Shown piece after piece: positions 53,683 to 62,092 of a DNA stretch of 64,000 bases. The stretch's first letter is position 1. Each line of letters opens with the position of its first letter. Position numbers and translations under genes: made by a program. The stretch lies in NCBI GenBank assembly GCA_945957575.1, contig CAMFLW010000002.1, forward strand, positions 35,442 to 99,441, written 5' to 3'. Source of the stretch: an uncultured Aeromonas sp. GTDB lineage: Bacteria > Pseudomonadota > Gammaproteobacteria > Enterobacterales > Aeromonadaceae. The notes below the pieces were generated by a model. It searched no databases, was not told where the DNA came from, and worked only from the letters and a program-made list of their open reading frames with translations.

Positions 53683-54558
53683 TCAGGCGTAGGCAATCGC
53701 ACCCTTGCCGACCCCTTCATAGGCGACAATCTTGACGAACTTGTCGCCCACTATCTTCTTCACTTCGCGAGCAATGTAGCAGGCCAGCAGCTCGACCGTG
53801 GTGTCGGTGTCGATCATCTCCACCTCGGCGGTGGGGATGGCCAGCTGGAACAGCCCTTGCGGCGCCACATATTTGAAGCCGGTGTGATGCTCGCCAAGCA
53901 GGGCATTGGCGCGAGGGCTCAAAGCGAGCTCGGTCAGCGCCACCTTGTCCTCCTCGGTGCCGAGGTAGATATCCCCCCAGCGTTCGGCCCAGTTGAGCTC
54001 CAGCTCCTGGTCGCGCTCGCCATCGACGTGGATCTCGATGGGGGAGCGGTGGCCGTGGGCGATACGCTGGCAGTTGCCATCGTGCTTTTTCAGGCCATGG
54101 CTGTAGTGGTAGAAGGCGCCGGTGATCGCCTCCTGACGCAGGGTCAGGGAGAGATCCTTGATATTGCCCGGCAGCCGTTTGGCCAGTACCGCCAGCAGGT
54201 AGCGGGTCACCGACTCTTTATCAACTTGCGGAGCCGGGATAAAGGCAAAGCCCTGGGATGGGCAGCGCAGATGGATGGAGCGACCCGGGCGCAGCAGATC
54301 CACTGTGCTTTCGTCACCATCCAGTGTCTCGACGTGGATCAGCGGGCACTCGGTCGGCACCAGCAGCTTGTGGTCCACCTCTTCATCGATGATCGATTTG
54401 ATCAGCTTCTTTACCCGGCCAAAGTCCAGCAGCATGCTCATTTCGTTGAGCTCACCGCTCATTTCGATATCTACCAGCCAGCTCTCGCCCACCATGCCGC
54501 GGCGTTCGCACAGGTAGCTGGAGTCGATCACGGTCAAATCTCTTACAAATAACTTCAT
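53683..54558 (-). CDS. Two-domain 6-pyruvoyl-tetrahydropterin synthase-like protein
   Basis: A 291-residue protein of the 6-carboxy/6-pyruvoyl-tetrahydropterin synthase (T-fold) superfamily. The N-terminal half keeps the second part of the family pattern (MSMLLDFGRVKKLIKSIIDE, then VDHKLL) but lacks the zinc His cluster. The C-terminal half has FYHYSHGLKKHDGNCQRIAH followed by GH, which supplies Cys and His residues of the active site. The halves thus seem to share one site. It may work in a queuosine- or pterin-like pathway. It is oriented away from pyrC and lies 80 bases from it. Confidence 0.8.
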   Translation of the reverse strand: MKLFVRDLTVIDSSYLCERRGMVGESWLVDIEMSGELNEMSMLLDFGRVKKLIKSIIDEEVDHKLLVPTECPLIHVETLDGDESTVDLLRPGRSIHLRCPSQGFAFIPAPQVDKESVTRYLLAVLAKRLPGNIKDLSLTLRQEAITGAFYHYSHGLKKHDGNCQRIAHGHRSPIEIHVDGERDQELELNWAERWGDIYLGTEEDKVALTELALSPRANALLGEHHTGFKYVAPQGLFQLAIPTAEVEMIDTDTTVELLACYIAREVKKIVGDKFVKIVAYEGVGKGAIAYA

Positions 54559-54638
54559 CAGTCAGGCCTTGCTACAGAGAAAGGGCAGTTTTGCGCTATT
54601 ATGACCCGCGATTATCGGCAAAGGAACTGGAACCCCCC

Positions 54639-55982
54639 ATGAACAAACTGCTTATCAAGAATGCCACCCTGGTCAACGAAGGCCGTATCTATGCCTCCGA
54701 CGTATTGATCGAGGGGGAACGGATTGCCCGCATTGCACCCGATATCGAGGCGCCCGATGCGCTGGTTATCGATGCCGCAGGTCGCCACCTGATCCCCGGA
54801 ATGATCGATGATCAGGTCCACTTCCGGGAGCCGGGATTGACCCACAAGGGGACTATCGCCAGCGAATCCCGGGCCGCCGTCGCCGGTGGTACCACCAGTT
54901 TCATGGAAATGCCCAACGTCAATCCCCAGACCACCACCCTCGACGCCCTCGAAGCCAAATACCAGATCGCCGCCAACTCCTCCGTCGCCAACTACAGCTT
55001 CTATCTCGGCGCCACCAACGACAACCTTGAAGAGATCAAGCGTCTCGACCCCAAGCAATCCTGCGGGGTCAAGGTGTTTATGGGCTCCTCGACCGGCAAC
55101 ATGCTGGTGGACAATCAGGAGACCCTGGCGGCCATCTTCCGCGAGAGCCCGGTGATGATCGTGACCCACTGCGAAGACACCCCGACCATCGCCAAGGCGG
55201 AAGAGGCAGCGCGGGCCAAGTGGGGCGAGAATGTGCCGATGGGCGAGCATGGCCGCATTCGCAGCGACGAAGCGTGCTACAAATCCTCCAGCATGGCGGT
55301 GGCGTTGGCCAAGCAGTACGGTGCCAAGCTGCACGTGCTGCATCTGACCTCGGCCAAGGAGCTGTCGCTGTTTACCGCCAGCCACGACCTGAGCGAGCTG
55401 AAGGACAAGAACATCACCGCCGAGGTGTGTGTTCACCACCTCTTCTTCAATGAAGCCGATTACGAGACCCAGGGCAGCCTGATCAAGTGCAACCCTGCGG
55501 TGAAGAGTGCCGCCGACCAGCAGGCACTGCTGGATGCGGTACGCAACGACGTGCTCGACATCATCGCCACCGACCACGCGCCCCACACCTGGGAAGAGAA
55601 GCAGAACAGCTACTTCAAGGCGCCGTCCGGTGTGCCGCTGGTGCAGCACTCTTTGCAGGCGCTGCTGGAGCTCTACCACAACGGCGTGTTTACCCTGGAG
55701 ACCATCGTCAAGAAGACCTCCCACGCGGTAGCCGAGCGCTTCCAGGTGCAGGATCGCGGTTATATCCGCGAGGGGTATTTCGCCGATCTGGTGCTGCTGG
55801 ATCTGGGCAAGCCCTATGTGGTCAACGATGACAACATCCTCTACCACTGTGGCTGGTCGCCCTTCAACGGCTACCGCTTCCACAGCACGGTGGAGATGAC
55901 GCTGGTGAACGGCCAGATCGCCTGGCAAAACGGGCAGGTGACTGACCAGATCCTGGGCAAGCGGCTGACCTTTAACCGCTGA
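54639..55982 (+). CDS. pyrC: Dihydroorotase (class I type)
   Basis: A 447-residue amidohydrolase that cyclises carbamoyl-aspartate in pyrimidine synthesis. It is much longer than the class II PyrC of E. coli (348). It has PGMIDDQVHFREPGLTHKG, the MPNVNPQTTTLDAL block, the metal site around VKVFMGSS and VTHCEDTP, plus LHLTSAKE and IIATDHAPH. The usual H-x-H metal pair reads Q59-V-H61, as I recall also in some Bacteroidetes enzymes. ATG 54639 was chosen from the conserved N-terminus; the AAGGAAC upstream is rather far. Being class I, it may be the only or a second dihydroorotase. Confidence 0.85.
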   Translation: MNKLLIKNATLVNEGRIYASDVLIEGERIARIAPDIEAPDALVIDAAGRHLIPGMIDDQVHFREPGLTHKGTIASESRAAVAGGTTSFMEMPNVNPQTTTLDALEAKYQIAANSSVANYSFYLGATNDNLEEIKRLDPKQSCGVKVFMGSSTGNMLVDNQETLAAIFRESPVMIVTHCEDTPTIAKAEEAARAKWGENVPMGEHGRIRSDEACYKSSSMAVALAKQYGAKLHVLHLTSAKELSLFTASHDLSELKDKNITAEVCVHHLFFNEADYETQGSLIKCNPAVKSAADQQALLDAVRNDVLDIIATDHAPHTWEEKQNSYFKAPSGVPLVQHSLQALLELYHNGVFTLETIVKKTSHAVAERFQVQDRGYIREGYFADLVLLDLGKPYVVNDDNILYHCGWSPFNGYRFHSTVEMTLVNGQIAWQNGQVTDQILGKRLTFNR

Positions 55983-56037
55983 TTGTTCGCAAAGCAGGCG
56001 AACGCACCGTGGCTTAGGAATTGGCGGCGTTTCCCTG

Positions 56038-56066
56038 TTGACAGGGCAGGGTCATCTCCATAAACT
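56038..56066 (+). promoter_or_regulatory. Promoter of the tRNA-Pro gene
   Basis: A perfect TTGACA (56038-56043), 17-base spacer and TAAACT (56061-56066), followed by a GC-rich stretch of the kind seen in stringently controlled stable-RNA promoters. It lies 28 bases ahead of the tRNA. Confidence 0.75.
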
Positions 56067-56094
56067 CTGCCCCCGTCAGCCGAGCTGACTCCGT

Positions 56095-56171
56095 CGGTGT
56101 GTAGCGCAGCCAGGTAGCGCATCTGCATGGGGTGTAGAGGGTCGGAGGTTCGAATCCTCTCACACCGACCA
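56095..56171 (+). tRNA. proL: tRNA-Pro (anticodon GGG)
   Basis: A 77-base tRNA with encoded CCA. The acceptor stem CGGTGTG pairs with CACACCG, the D arm has GCGC/GCGC, the anticodon stem is TCTGC/GTAGA with loop ATGGGGT (anticodon 56129-56131 = GGG), and the T arm is GGAGG-TTCGAAT-CCTCT. Apart from the acceptor and upper anticodon stem it closely follows E. coli tRNA-Pro(GGG). It reads CCC and CCU codons. Confidence 0.97.
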
Positions 56172-56182
56172 AATTCCCCGGT

Positions 56183-56216
56183 AAAGGCCTTGTCAAACGA
56201 CAAGGCCTTTTCTTTT
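56183..56216 (+). terminator. Terminator of the tRNA gene
   Basis: An 11-base perfect stem (56183-56193 with 56200-56210) with a 6-base loop and a TCTTTT tail. Confidence 0.92.
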
Positions 56217-56351
56217 GCCTGCGATTTGCCGCACAGGCGTGAAGCCAGTGGTGATGCATGCTGGTCGCTGCTGGCGTGAGCAGATTGTGCTGCCACCGCG
56301 CTTTATGGTGTAGTAACGACTCTGTTGCTCATTTGCCTGGCGAGGCCTCTC

Positions 56352-56819
56352 GTGTCTGCATCCGTATCTAAACCCTGTTGTCTGCTGATGCTCACCCTGC
56401 TGCTGGTGGGCTGCGCCACCCCTTACGAGAGTGAAAAGTCGTTCTGGAATGGCCAGACCGGTTTTTCCCAGACCCGGCTTGGCCCGGACAAGTGGCAACT
56501 GGAGTTTGTCGGCAACGATCTGGTGGACAGGGAGACCGCCCGCAAATATGTGCTCAAGCGGGCAGGGGAGCTGGCACTGGCAGAGGGTTACTCCTGGCTC
56601 AAGGTCGATGAGCTGACCATTAACCGCGATGCCGTCAGGGTGACCCCATCACGGCCGATCTTTGGCTTTGACGAGGATGAACCGGATCTCTTTATGGCCC
56701 AGATGCAGGTGCAGCATACCATCTCGGCGCTGCTCACTTTTCGCCTGTTGCCACGGGCACTCGATGAGCGAACTCTGAGTGCGAAATATCTCGCCGAAAT
56801 CAAAATAAACAGTGATTAA
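56352..56819 (+). CDS. CC0125/CC1285-like small lipoprotein
   Basis: A 155-residue lipoprotein starting at GTG 56352 behind GAGG (56342-56345), with lipobox LLLVGC. The mature segment reads ATPYESEKSFWNGQTGFSQT, then a domain with WQLEFVGNDLVDRETARKYV and LKRAGELALAEGYSWLKVDE, which is the hallmark of the CC0125/CC1285 lipoprotein family. Function unknown. It stands alone between the tRNA and the symporter gene. Confidence 0.8.
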   Translation: MSASVSKPCCLLMLTLLLVGCATPYESEKSFWNGQTGFSQTRLGPDKWQLEFVGNDLVDRETARKYVLKRAGELALAEGYSWLKVDELTINRDAVRVTPSRPIFGFDEDEPDLFMAQMQVQHTISALLTFRLLPRALDERTLSAKYLAEIKINSD

Positions 56820-57023
56820 TATTGGTGGTTTGCAAGATCCATATCACATACACCTAATAGCAGGATAAAATTCTGGATAAAGCCTCTAGATTTACCCCCT
56901 GCTTTTAGGCATTCTCCCAGCATACCAGCCGCCAGGAATCAACGGCTCGGATCACAAAAACGGACTGTTGTGGCTCCCATGCCACCGTTTACGGCTTGCA
57001 CCAATCAAAACCGGGACTCCCCC

Positions 57024-58283
57024 ATGAAAATGAATAAACTGACGGTCGCCATCCTCATTTCGATGTTGCTTGGCATCCTTACCGGCCAGGGCTATCGCCT
57101 GTTTGCTGCCGATCAGGCAGCGGATTTTGCCAACAACATCACGATCCTGACCGATATCTTCCTGCGACTGATCAAGATGATCATCGCGCCATTGGTCTTT
57201 ACCACCCTGGTGGTCGGTATCGCCAAGATGGGCGATACCCGCACCGTGGGTCGTATCGGTGCCAAAACCCTCGGCTGGTTCATGCTGGCCTCCCTGCTCT
57301 CCCTGAGCCTGGGTCTGGTAATGGTGACCCTGATGCAGCCAGGTGTGGGCCTCTCCCTCTCCCTGCCCAATGACACCGCCAGCTCAGGCATTGCTGCCGG
57401 CGCGATTACCCTGAAAGATTTCGTGACCCACGCCATTCCGAAAAGCGTGGTCGAGGCGATGGCCACCAACGAGATCCTGCAGATCGTGGTGTTCTCCCTG
57501 TTCTTTGGTCTGGCCGCTGCTGCGCTGGGCGATCTGGCCAAACCGGTGGTTGTGCTGATGGCCAGCGCTGCCGAGATCATGTTGAAAGTGACCGGCTACG
57601 TGATGAACTTTGCGCCGTTTGCGGTGTTTGGTGCCATCTCCGCCATGGTGGCCAAAGAGGGGCTGGGTATTCTGGTTACCTACGGCAGCTTCATGGCCCA
57701 GTTCTACATTGCCCTTGGCTGCCTCTGGCTGCTGCTGATCGCCATGGGTGGCGCCTTCCTGCGTGGCCGCATCATCAAGCTGCTGGCGATGATCCGCGAA
57801 CCCATCCTGCTTGCCTTCTCTACCGCCAGCTCTGAAGCGGCCTATCCGAAGACGCTGGATCGTCTGGAGAAGTTCGGTTGTGACAAACGCATCGCCAGTT
57901 TCGTGCTGCCGATGGGTTACTCCTTCAACCTCGACGGCTCCATGATGTACTGCACCTTCGCGGTGATGTTCATCGCCCAGGCTTATGGCATCGAGCTCTC
58001 CACCGCCCAGCAGATCACCATGCTGCTGCTGCTGATGGTCACCTCCAAGGGGATGGCCGGGGTGCCGCGCGCCTCTCTGGTGGTGATTGCCGCGACCCTG
58101 AACCAGTTCCATATTCCGGAAGCGGGCATCCTGCTGCTGCTGGGTATCGACCACTTCCTCGATATGGGTCGCTCTGCCACCAACGTGCTGGGCAACGCCA
58201 TCGCCGCCAGCGTGGTCGCCAAGACCGAAGACAGTCTGGGCGAGACCGAAGAGCTGGGCGAGAGTGCTCCCGCCAAGGCATAA
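57024..58283 (+). CDS. Dicarboxylate/amino acid:cation symporter (DAACS family)
   Basis: A 419-residue transporter with eight helices and two re-entrant loops. The family signatures are AFSTASSEAAYPKTLDRLEK (HP1), LPMGYSFNLDGSMMYCTFAV, VTSKGMAGVPRASLVVIAAT (HP2) and DMGRSATNVLGNAIAASVVA (TM8). It should import glutamate, aspartate or C4-dicarboxylates with Na+ or H+. TM8 combines features of GltP- and DctA-like proteins, so the substrate is uncertain. ATG 57024 or 57030 may start translation. It has a 200-base upstream region and a strong terminator. Confidence 0.92.
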   Translation: MKMNKLTVAILISMLLGILTGQGYRLFAADQAADFANNITILTDIFLRLIKMIIAPLVFTTLVVGIAKMGDTRTVGRIGAKTLGWFMLASLLSLSLGLVMVTLMQPGVGLSLSLPNDTASSGIAAGAITLKDFVTHAIPKSVVEAMATNEILQIVVFSLFFGLAAAALGDLAKPVVVLMASAAEIMLKVTGYVMNFAPFAVFGAISAMVAKEGLGILVTYGSFMAQFYIALGCLWLLLIAMGGAFLRGRIIKLLAMIREPILLAFSTASSEAAYPKTLDRLEKFGCDKRIASFVLPMGYSFNLDGSMMYCTFAVMFIAQAYGIELSTAQQITMLLLLMVTSKGMAGVPRASLVVIAATLNQFHIPEAGILLLLGIDHFLDMGRSATNVLGNAIAASVVAKTEDSLGETEELGESAPAKA

Positions 58284-58324
58284 CCATGGCTTGAGCTGAC
58301 CAGAGGGTTGGCCGGTGCAAAGAG

Positions 58325-58358
58325 AAATCCCCGTCATGACCATGGCGGGGATTTTTTT
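58325..58358. terminator. Terminator after the symporter gene
   Basis: A 14-base stem with one G-T pair (58325-58338 with 58341-58354) followed by a T7 run. It also faces the convergent DUF924 gene. Confidence 0.92.
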
Positions 58359-58371
58359 ATGGCTGGCCCGT

Positions 58372-58974
58372 TTAGAAGCCCGAACCGGGTTGCAGCAAAA
58401 ACGCTGCCTCTTCCGGCGTGCTGGTACGACCCAGTATGTCGTTGCGGTGGGGGAAGCGGCCAAAGCGTTCGATGATCACCTGATGGCGGCGGGCAAAGTC
58501 GGCAAAGCCCGCGAAGGTCTCGTTCGCTGGGGAATGCGCCTGCTCGGCCGCCAGCTCTTCAAACAGGGCCACGCTTCTGGCTTGCTGCTCGAGGGATTCT
58601 GCATGTTCCAGCGGCAGATAGAAGAAGACCCGCTCCAGCGGCGAGAGCTGTCGGTCCATGCCAAGGGATAGCCCCTTGAGGCACTGCTCGCGGGCGAGCG
58701 GATCCCGGGCAAAGGCGGTGGGGGTGCCGCGATGGATATTGCGCGGTAACTGGTCGAGCAGCAGGATCAGTGCCAGTCTGCCATGGGGCAGATCGGCCCA
58801 GTCTGCCAGCTCCCCGTTGGCGGCCGCCTCTGCCAGCGCGCCAAAACGCCGGGCCAGCAGGGTATCGGTCTCGCTACTTTTGCCCCACCAGAGCGGGGCT
58901 TGTCGTTTGGCGCGCAGGGCATCGTCGGCCGGGTCGCCAAACCAGAAATCGAGCAGAGGTTGCCAGGGTTGCAT
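58372..58974 (-). CDS. DUF924 family protein
   Basis: A 200-residue all-helical protein of the DUF924 family. It has the signature LLDFWFGDPADDALRAKRQA near the start, LALILLLDQLPRNIHRGTPT in the middle and VIIERFGRFPHRNDILGR near the end. ATG 58974 has an AAGGAG site and begins the conserved part; an extended start at 59016 is rejected. Function unknown; the fold resembles tetratricopeptide-like bundles. Confidence 0.92.
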   Translation of the reverse strand: MQPWQPLLDFWFGDPADDALRAKRQAPLWWGKSSETDTLLARRFGALAEAAANGELADWADLPHGRLALILLLDQLPRNIHRGTPTAFARDPLAREQCLKGLSLGMDRQLSPLERVFFYLPLEHAESLEQQARSVALFEELAAEQAHSPANETFAGFADFARRHQVIIERFGRFPHRNDILGRTSTPEEAAFLLQPGSGF

Positions 58975-59227
58975 GGGGACTCCTTGTGCTGGTGTGTTGA
59001 GGAGGGCCAATAACAAATGGCTCCGGGATGCTGCCGAAATGGTAGCTTCTCGTTACACTGTGCCATCTTTTGCCCGAAAGAAGTAACCCCAGATGGCGAG
59101 CGATTGTTGCCTGGCGCGGCCGATGATGGCCTGCCATCGCCATGAGGTGGCCCTGCTGACTCTGGTGGTCATCAGACCGCACACCTCTCTCCCGGGGTTG
59201 TTCTCACTGATATAAGGAATCTCTGAT

Positions 59228-60142
59228 ATGGCCGGAACCAGTTTGTTGGCCCTGCTCGACGATATTGCCAGCGTGCTTGATGACGTGGCGCTGATGACCA
59301 AGATGGCGGCGAAGAAGACCGCCGGGGTGTTGGGGGACGATCTTGCCCTCAATGCGGAGCAGGTCTCCGGAGTGCGTGCCGAGCGGGAGTTGCCGGTGGT
59401 GTGGGCGGTGGCCAAGGGCTCATTTCGCAACAAGTTGATTCTGGTACCTGCCGCCATCGCCATCAGTGCCCTGGTGCCCTGGCTCATCACCCCGCTCTTG
59501 ATGCTGGGGGGCGCTTACCTCTGCTTTGAAGGTGCCGAGAAGCTGGCGCACAAGTTTTTGCCTCATCAGGAGGAGGGAGAGCATCACGCCGGCCCCATTC
59601 CTGACGATCTGGTGGCCTTCGAGCAGCAGAAGGTGAAGGGGGCGATCCGCACCGACTTTATTCTCTCCGCCGAGATCATCGTCATCGCCCTTGGCACAGT
59701 ACAGGGGGCGAGCATCGCCCTGCAGCTCTCGGTGGTGGCGGGTATCGCCCTGCTGATGACCATCGGGGTCTATGGGCTGGTGGGGTTGATTGTCAAACTG
59801 GATGATATCGGCCTGCATCTCCTGAAAAAGCCGGATGGCGGGGCACTGCGCCGCTCGGTCGGGCAGGGATTGCTGAGTACGGCGCCCAAGCTGATGCATC
59901 TGCTGGCGCTGGTGGGGACGATCGCCATGTTTATGGTAGGCGGCGGCATTCTGGTGCATGGTTGGCCTTTTGCCCATCACCTCATTGAAGGCGCCGCCGC
60001 TGTTGTCGCCACTCTGCCCACTGTGGGGGCCGTACTGGCAGTGGTGACGCCGACTCTGCTCAACGCCGTGGCCGGTGTGGTGGCGGGCCTGCTGCTGGTG
60101 CTGGCGATGACGCTGATAAGCAAACTCAAGCCAGCCAAATAA
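59228..60142 (+). CDS. yedI: DUF808 family inner-membrane protein (YedI)
   Basis: A 304-residue membrane protein of the DUF808/YedI family. It begins with LLALLDDIASVLDDVALMTK and KMAAKKTAGVLGDDLALNAE, the family signature. Several hydrophobic segments follow, with EQQKVKGAIRTDFILSAEII, and GIYGLV-like IGVYGLVGLIVKLDDIGLHL is next. E. coli YedI has 305 residues. Function unknown. AAGGAA lies nine bases ahead of ATG 59228. Confidence 0.93.
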   Translation: MAGTSLLALLDDIASVLDDVALMTKMAAKKTAGVLGDDLALNAEQVSGVRAERELPVVWAVAKGSFRNKLILVPAAIAISALVPWLITPLLMLGGAYLCFEGAEKLAHKFLPHQEEGEHHAGPIPDDLVAFEQQKVKGAIRTDFILSAEIIVIALGTVQGASIALQLSVVAGIALLMTIGVYGLVGLIVKLDDIGLHLLKKPDGGALRRSVGQGLLSTAPKLMHLLALVGTIAMFMVGGGILVHGWPFAHHLIEGAAAVVATLPTVGAVLAVVTPTLLNAVAGVVAGLLLVLAMTLISKLKPAK

Positions 60143-60163
60143 GCGTCTGCATTATCTTTCGGG

Positions 60164-60198
60164 GCCGCCAGTGACAGATGCTGGCGGCTATCTCTCCC
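60164..60198 (+). terminator. Probable terminator of yedI
   Basis: An 8-base GC-rich stem (60164-60171 with 60181-60188) around a 9-base loop, followed by a pyrimidine-rich tract. Confidence 0.55.
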
Positions 60199-60226
60199 TG
60201 TTTGACATCTTGATAACGAGCCTTCA

Positions 60227-62029
60227 ATGCAAGCAACCCGATACCTTCAGCAGTGGCACAACCACCATATCTATCCCGCTCTCGACAGTCCCGAGCTTGA
60301 AGCCGACATGGCTGAGGCCCGTGCCGCCCTTGCACCACTGGCGGCACTGATCGCCAATCTGGCCGACCTTGCGGGGGATGCGCGGCAAGATTGCCTGCGG
60401 GAGGTGCGCCTGCGTGCCCGCCGCATTCGCCATATCGGCTGGAACGTGGCGATTCTGGCTGCCTGCCGGGGCAGTCAGGATGCCCGCGATACCCAGGCCA
60501 AGCAGCTGGCATCCCGAGCTCGCGCCCTCAATGCCGATCTGTTCAAGACGCTGGCGCCGGTGGAGGACCTGATGCTGGCGCTGCCGGAGGCTGAATTTGG
60601 CCTGCTGATGGCGGATCCCCTGCTTGGCGAGGAGGAGTATCGCCTGCGTCACGAACGCAGATTGCAGGATCAGCGTCTGCCGGTGGCGGCAGAGCAGCTG
60701 GTGATCGGTCTTGGTACCGATGGCCTGCACGCCTGGGGCAACCTCTACAACGATCTGGTGGGCAAGATCCGGCTGGTGATCGATGGCCGCGAGATGGGAC
60801 TGGCGGAGGCGAGCAATCTGCTCTCCAGCCCGCTGCGCTCCCTGCGCCGGGAAGCATTCGATGCCATCAGCGCTGGCTGGGAGGGGGAGCAGGAGACGGT
60901 GGCCGCCATCCTCAACGCCATCAACGGTTGGCGGCTTGAGCTCTCGCGCCAGCGCGGCAGTGAGCGGCAGCTCGATGCACTCGATCTCTCCTGTCATCAG
61001 AGCCATATCGAGCGCGCCACCCTGGATACGCTGATGAGCGAGACCTGGCAGGCCCGAACCCTTGGTCAGCGGGCGCTGGAGCTGATGGCCGCACGCCTTG
61101 GCATCGACGATCCGGGGGCCGAGGATCTCTTTGCGCCGCCTCCGGCTGCCAGCAGCCGCGAGATCCCGTTCGAGGAGGCGATCGAGCTGATTGCCGCTGC
61201 CTTTGCCCGTTTCGATCCCGAAATGGGGGAATTTGCCCGGATGATGGCCGAGAAGGGGTGGATTGATGCGGCGCCCACGCCAAATCGCCGCACCGGCGCC
61301 TACTGCACCAAGTTTGCTGAACCGGTCGAACCGCGGGTCTTTGTTACCTATGCCGGCACCATGGACAATGTCATTACCCTGGCCCATGAGCTGGGTCACG
61401 CCTGGCACAACTGGGTTATCCGCGATCTGCCTATGAGTCAGCGCGGCTATCCGATGACGCTGGCCGAAACGGCCTCCATCTTTGCCGAAACCCTGGTGCG
61501 CAGCGCCCTGTTCGAGCAGGCAGAAAGTCCCGAAGAGCAGTTGGCCATCGCCTGGGCCGAGGCCGATGGCGCAGCTACCTTCTTGGTCAATATCCCGGCC
61601 CGTTTCGACTTCGAGCTGGCGCTGGTGGCCGAGCGGGAGCGTGGCTATGTTGCGCCCGCTCGCCTCAAGGCGCTGACCGATGAGGCGTGGGCACGCTGGT
61701 ATGAAAAGAGCCTCTGCCGCTATCACCCCATGTTCTGGGCGGCCAAGGCGCACTTCTCCATCGCCGGGCTGGGTTTTTACAACTACCCCTATCTGTTCGG
61801 TTATCTCTTCAGCCTCGGGGTCTATCAGCTGTTGATGAGCCGCAAGGCGGCGGGGGAAGAGGGAGTGGCCGAGGCGTATCGCGCCTTGCTGCGCGACACC
61901 GGCCGGATGAGCGCCGAGGCGCTGGTGGCAAAACATCTGGGGCAGGATATTCGCCAGTCGGCCTTCTGGCAGGGGAGTCTGGCACAAGTGGCGCAGGCGG
62001 TAGAGCGCTTCGCGCAGTTGCCTGCCTGA
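60227..62029 (+). CDS. M3-family oligoendopeptidase (PepF type)
   Basis: A 600-residue cytoplasmic zinc peptidase that cuts short peptides. The zinc site is H387-E-L-G-H391 in ITLAHELGHAWHN with the third ligand E414 in TLAETASIFAETL, and RTGAYCTKFA precedes it. NYPYLFGYLFSLGVYQLLMS near the C-terminus matches M3B oligoendopeptidases. There is no signal peptide. It lies between yedI and a convergent purine permease with a long stem-loop in between. Confidence 0.93.
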   Translation: MQATRYLQQWHNHHIYPALDSPELEADMAEARAALAPLAALIANLADLAGDARQDCLREVRLRARRIRHIGWNVAILAACRGSQDARDTQAKQLASRARALNADLFKTLAPVEDLMLALPEAEFGLLMADPLLGEEEYRLRHERRLQDQRLPVAAEQLVIGLGTDGLHAWGNLYNDLVGKIRLVIDGREMGLAEASNLLSSPLRSLRREAFDAISAGWEGEQETVAAILNAINGWRLELSRQRGSERQLDALDLSCHQSHIERATLDTLMSETWQARTLGQRALELMAARLGIDDPGAEDLFAPPPAASSREIPFEEAIELIAAAFARFDPEMGEFARMMAEKGWIDAAPTPNRRTGAYCTKFAEPVEPRVFVTYAGTMDNVITLAHELGHAWHNWVIRDLPMSQRGYPMTLAETASIFAETLVRSALFEQAESPEEQLAIAWAEADGAATFLVNIPARFDFELALVAERERGYVAPARLKALTDEAWARWYEKSLCRYHPMFWAAKAHFSIAGLGFYNYPYLFGYLFSLGVYQLLMSRKAAGEEGVAEAYRALLRDTGRMSAEALVAKHLGQDIRQSAFWQGSLAQVAQAVERFAQLPA

Positions 62030-62052
62030 TTGGGTCAGTGGTGATATGAACA

Positions 62053-62089
62053 ACAGGCCCCCGGACAGTCTCGCTGTCCGGGGGCCTGT
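62053..62089. terminator. Long stem-loop between convergent genes
   Basis: A perfect 16-base stem (62053-62068... paired with 62074-62089) around TCTCG. The T-run is weak on both sides, but position and stability suit a bidirectional terminator. Confidence 0.75.
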
Positions 62090-62092
62090 CTG

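Noticed and set aside
56095..56171. tRNA-Pro as an attachment site of an integrated element
   Set aside because: No integrase gene lies near and no repeated tRNA 3' end was noticed within the window.
55871..56296. Antisense ORF with VRGFEPPTLYTPCRCATWLRYTP-like sequence
   Set aside because: It is the reverse translation of the tRNA-Pro gene and its flanks, a well-known source of false proteins.
59017..59227. Possible small gene between DUF924 and yedI
   Set aside because: No ORF with ribosome site and no codon pattern was seen; treated as promoter space.
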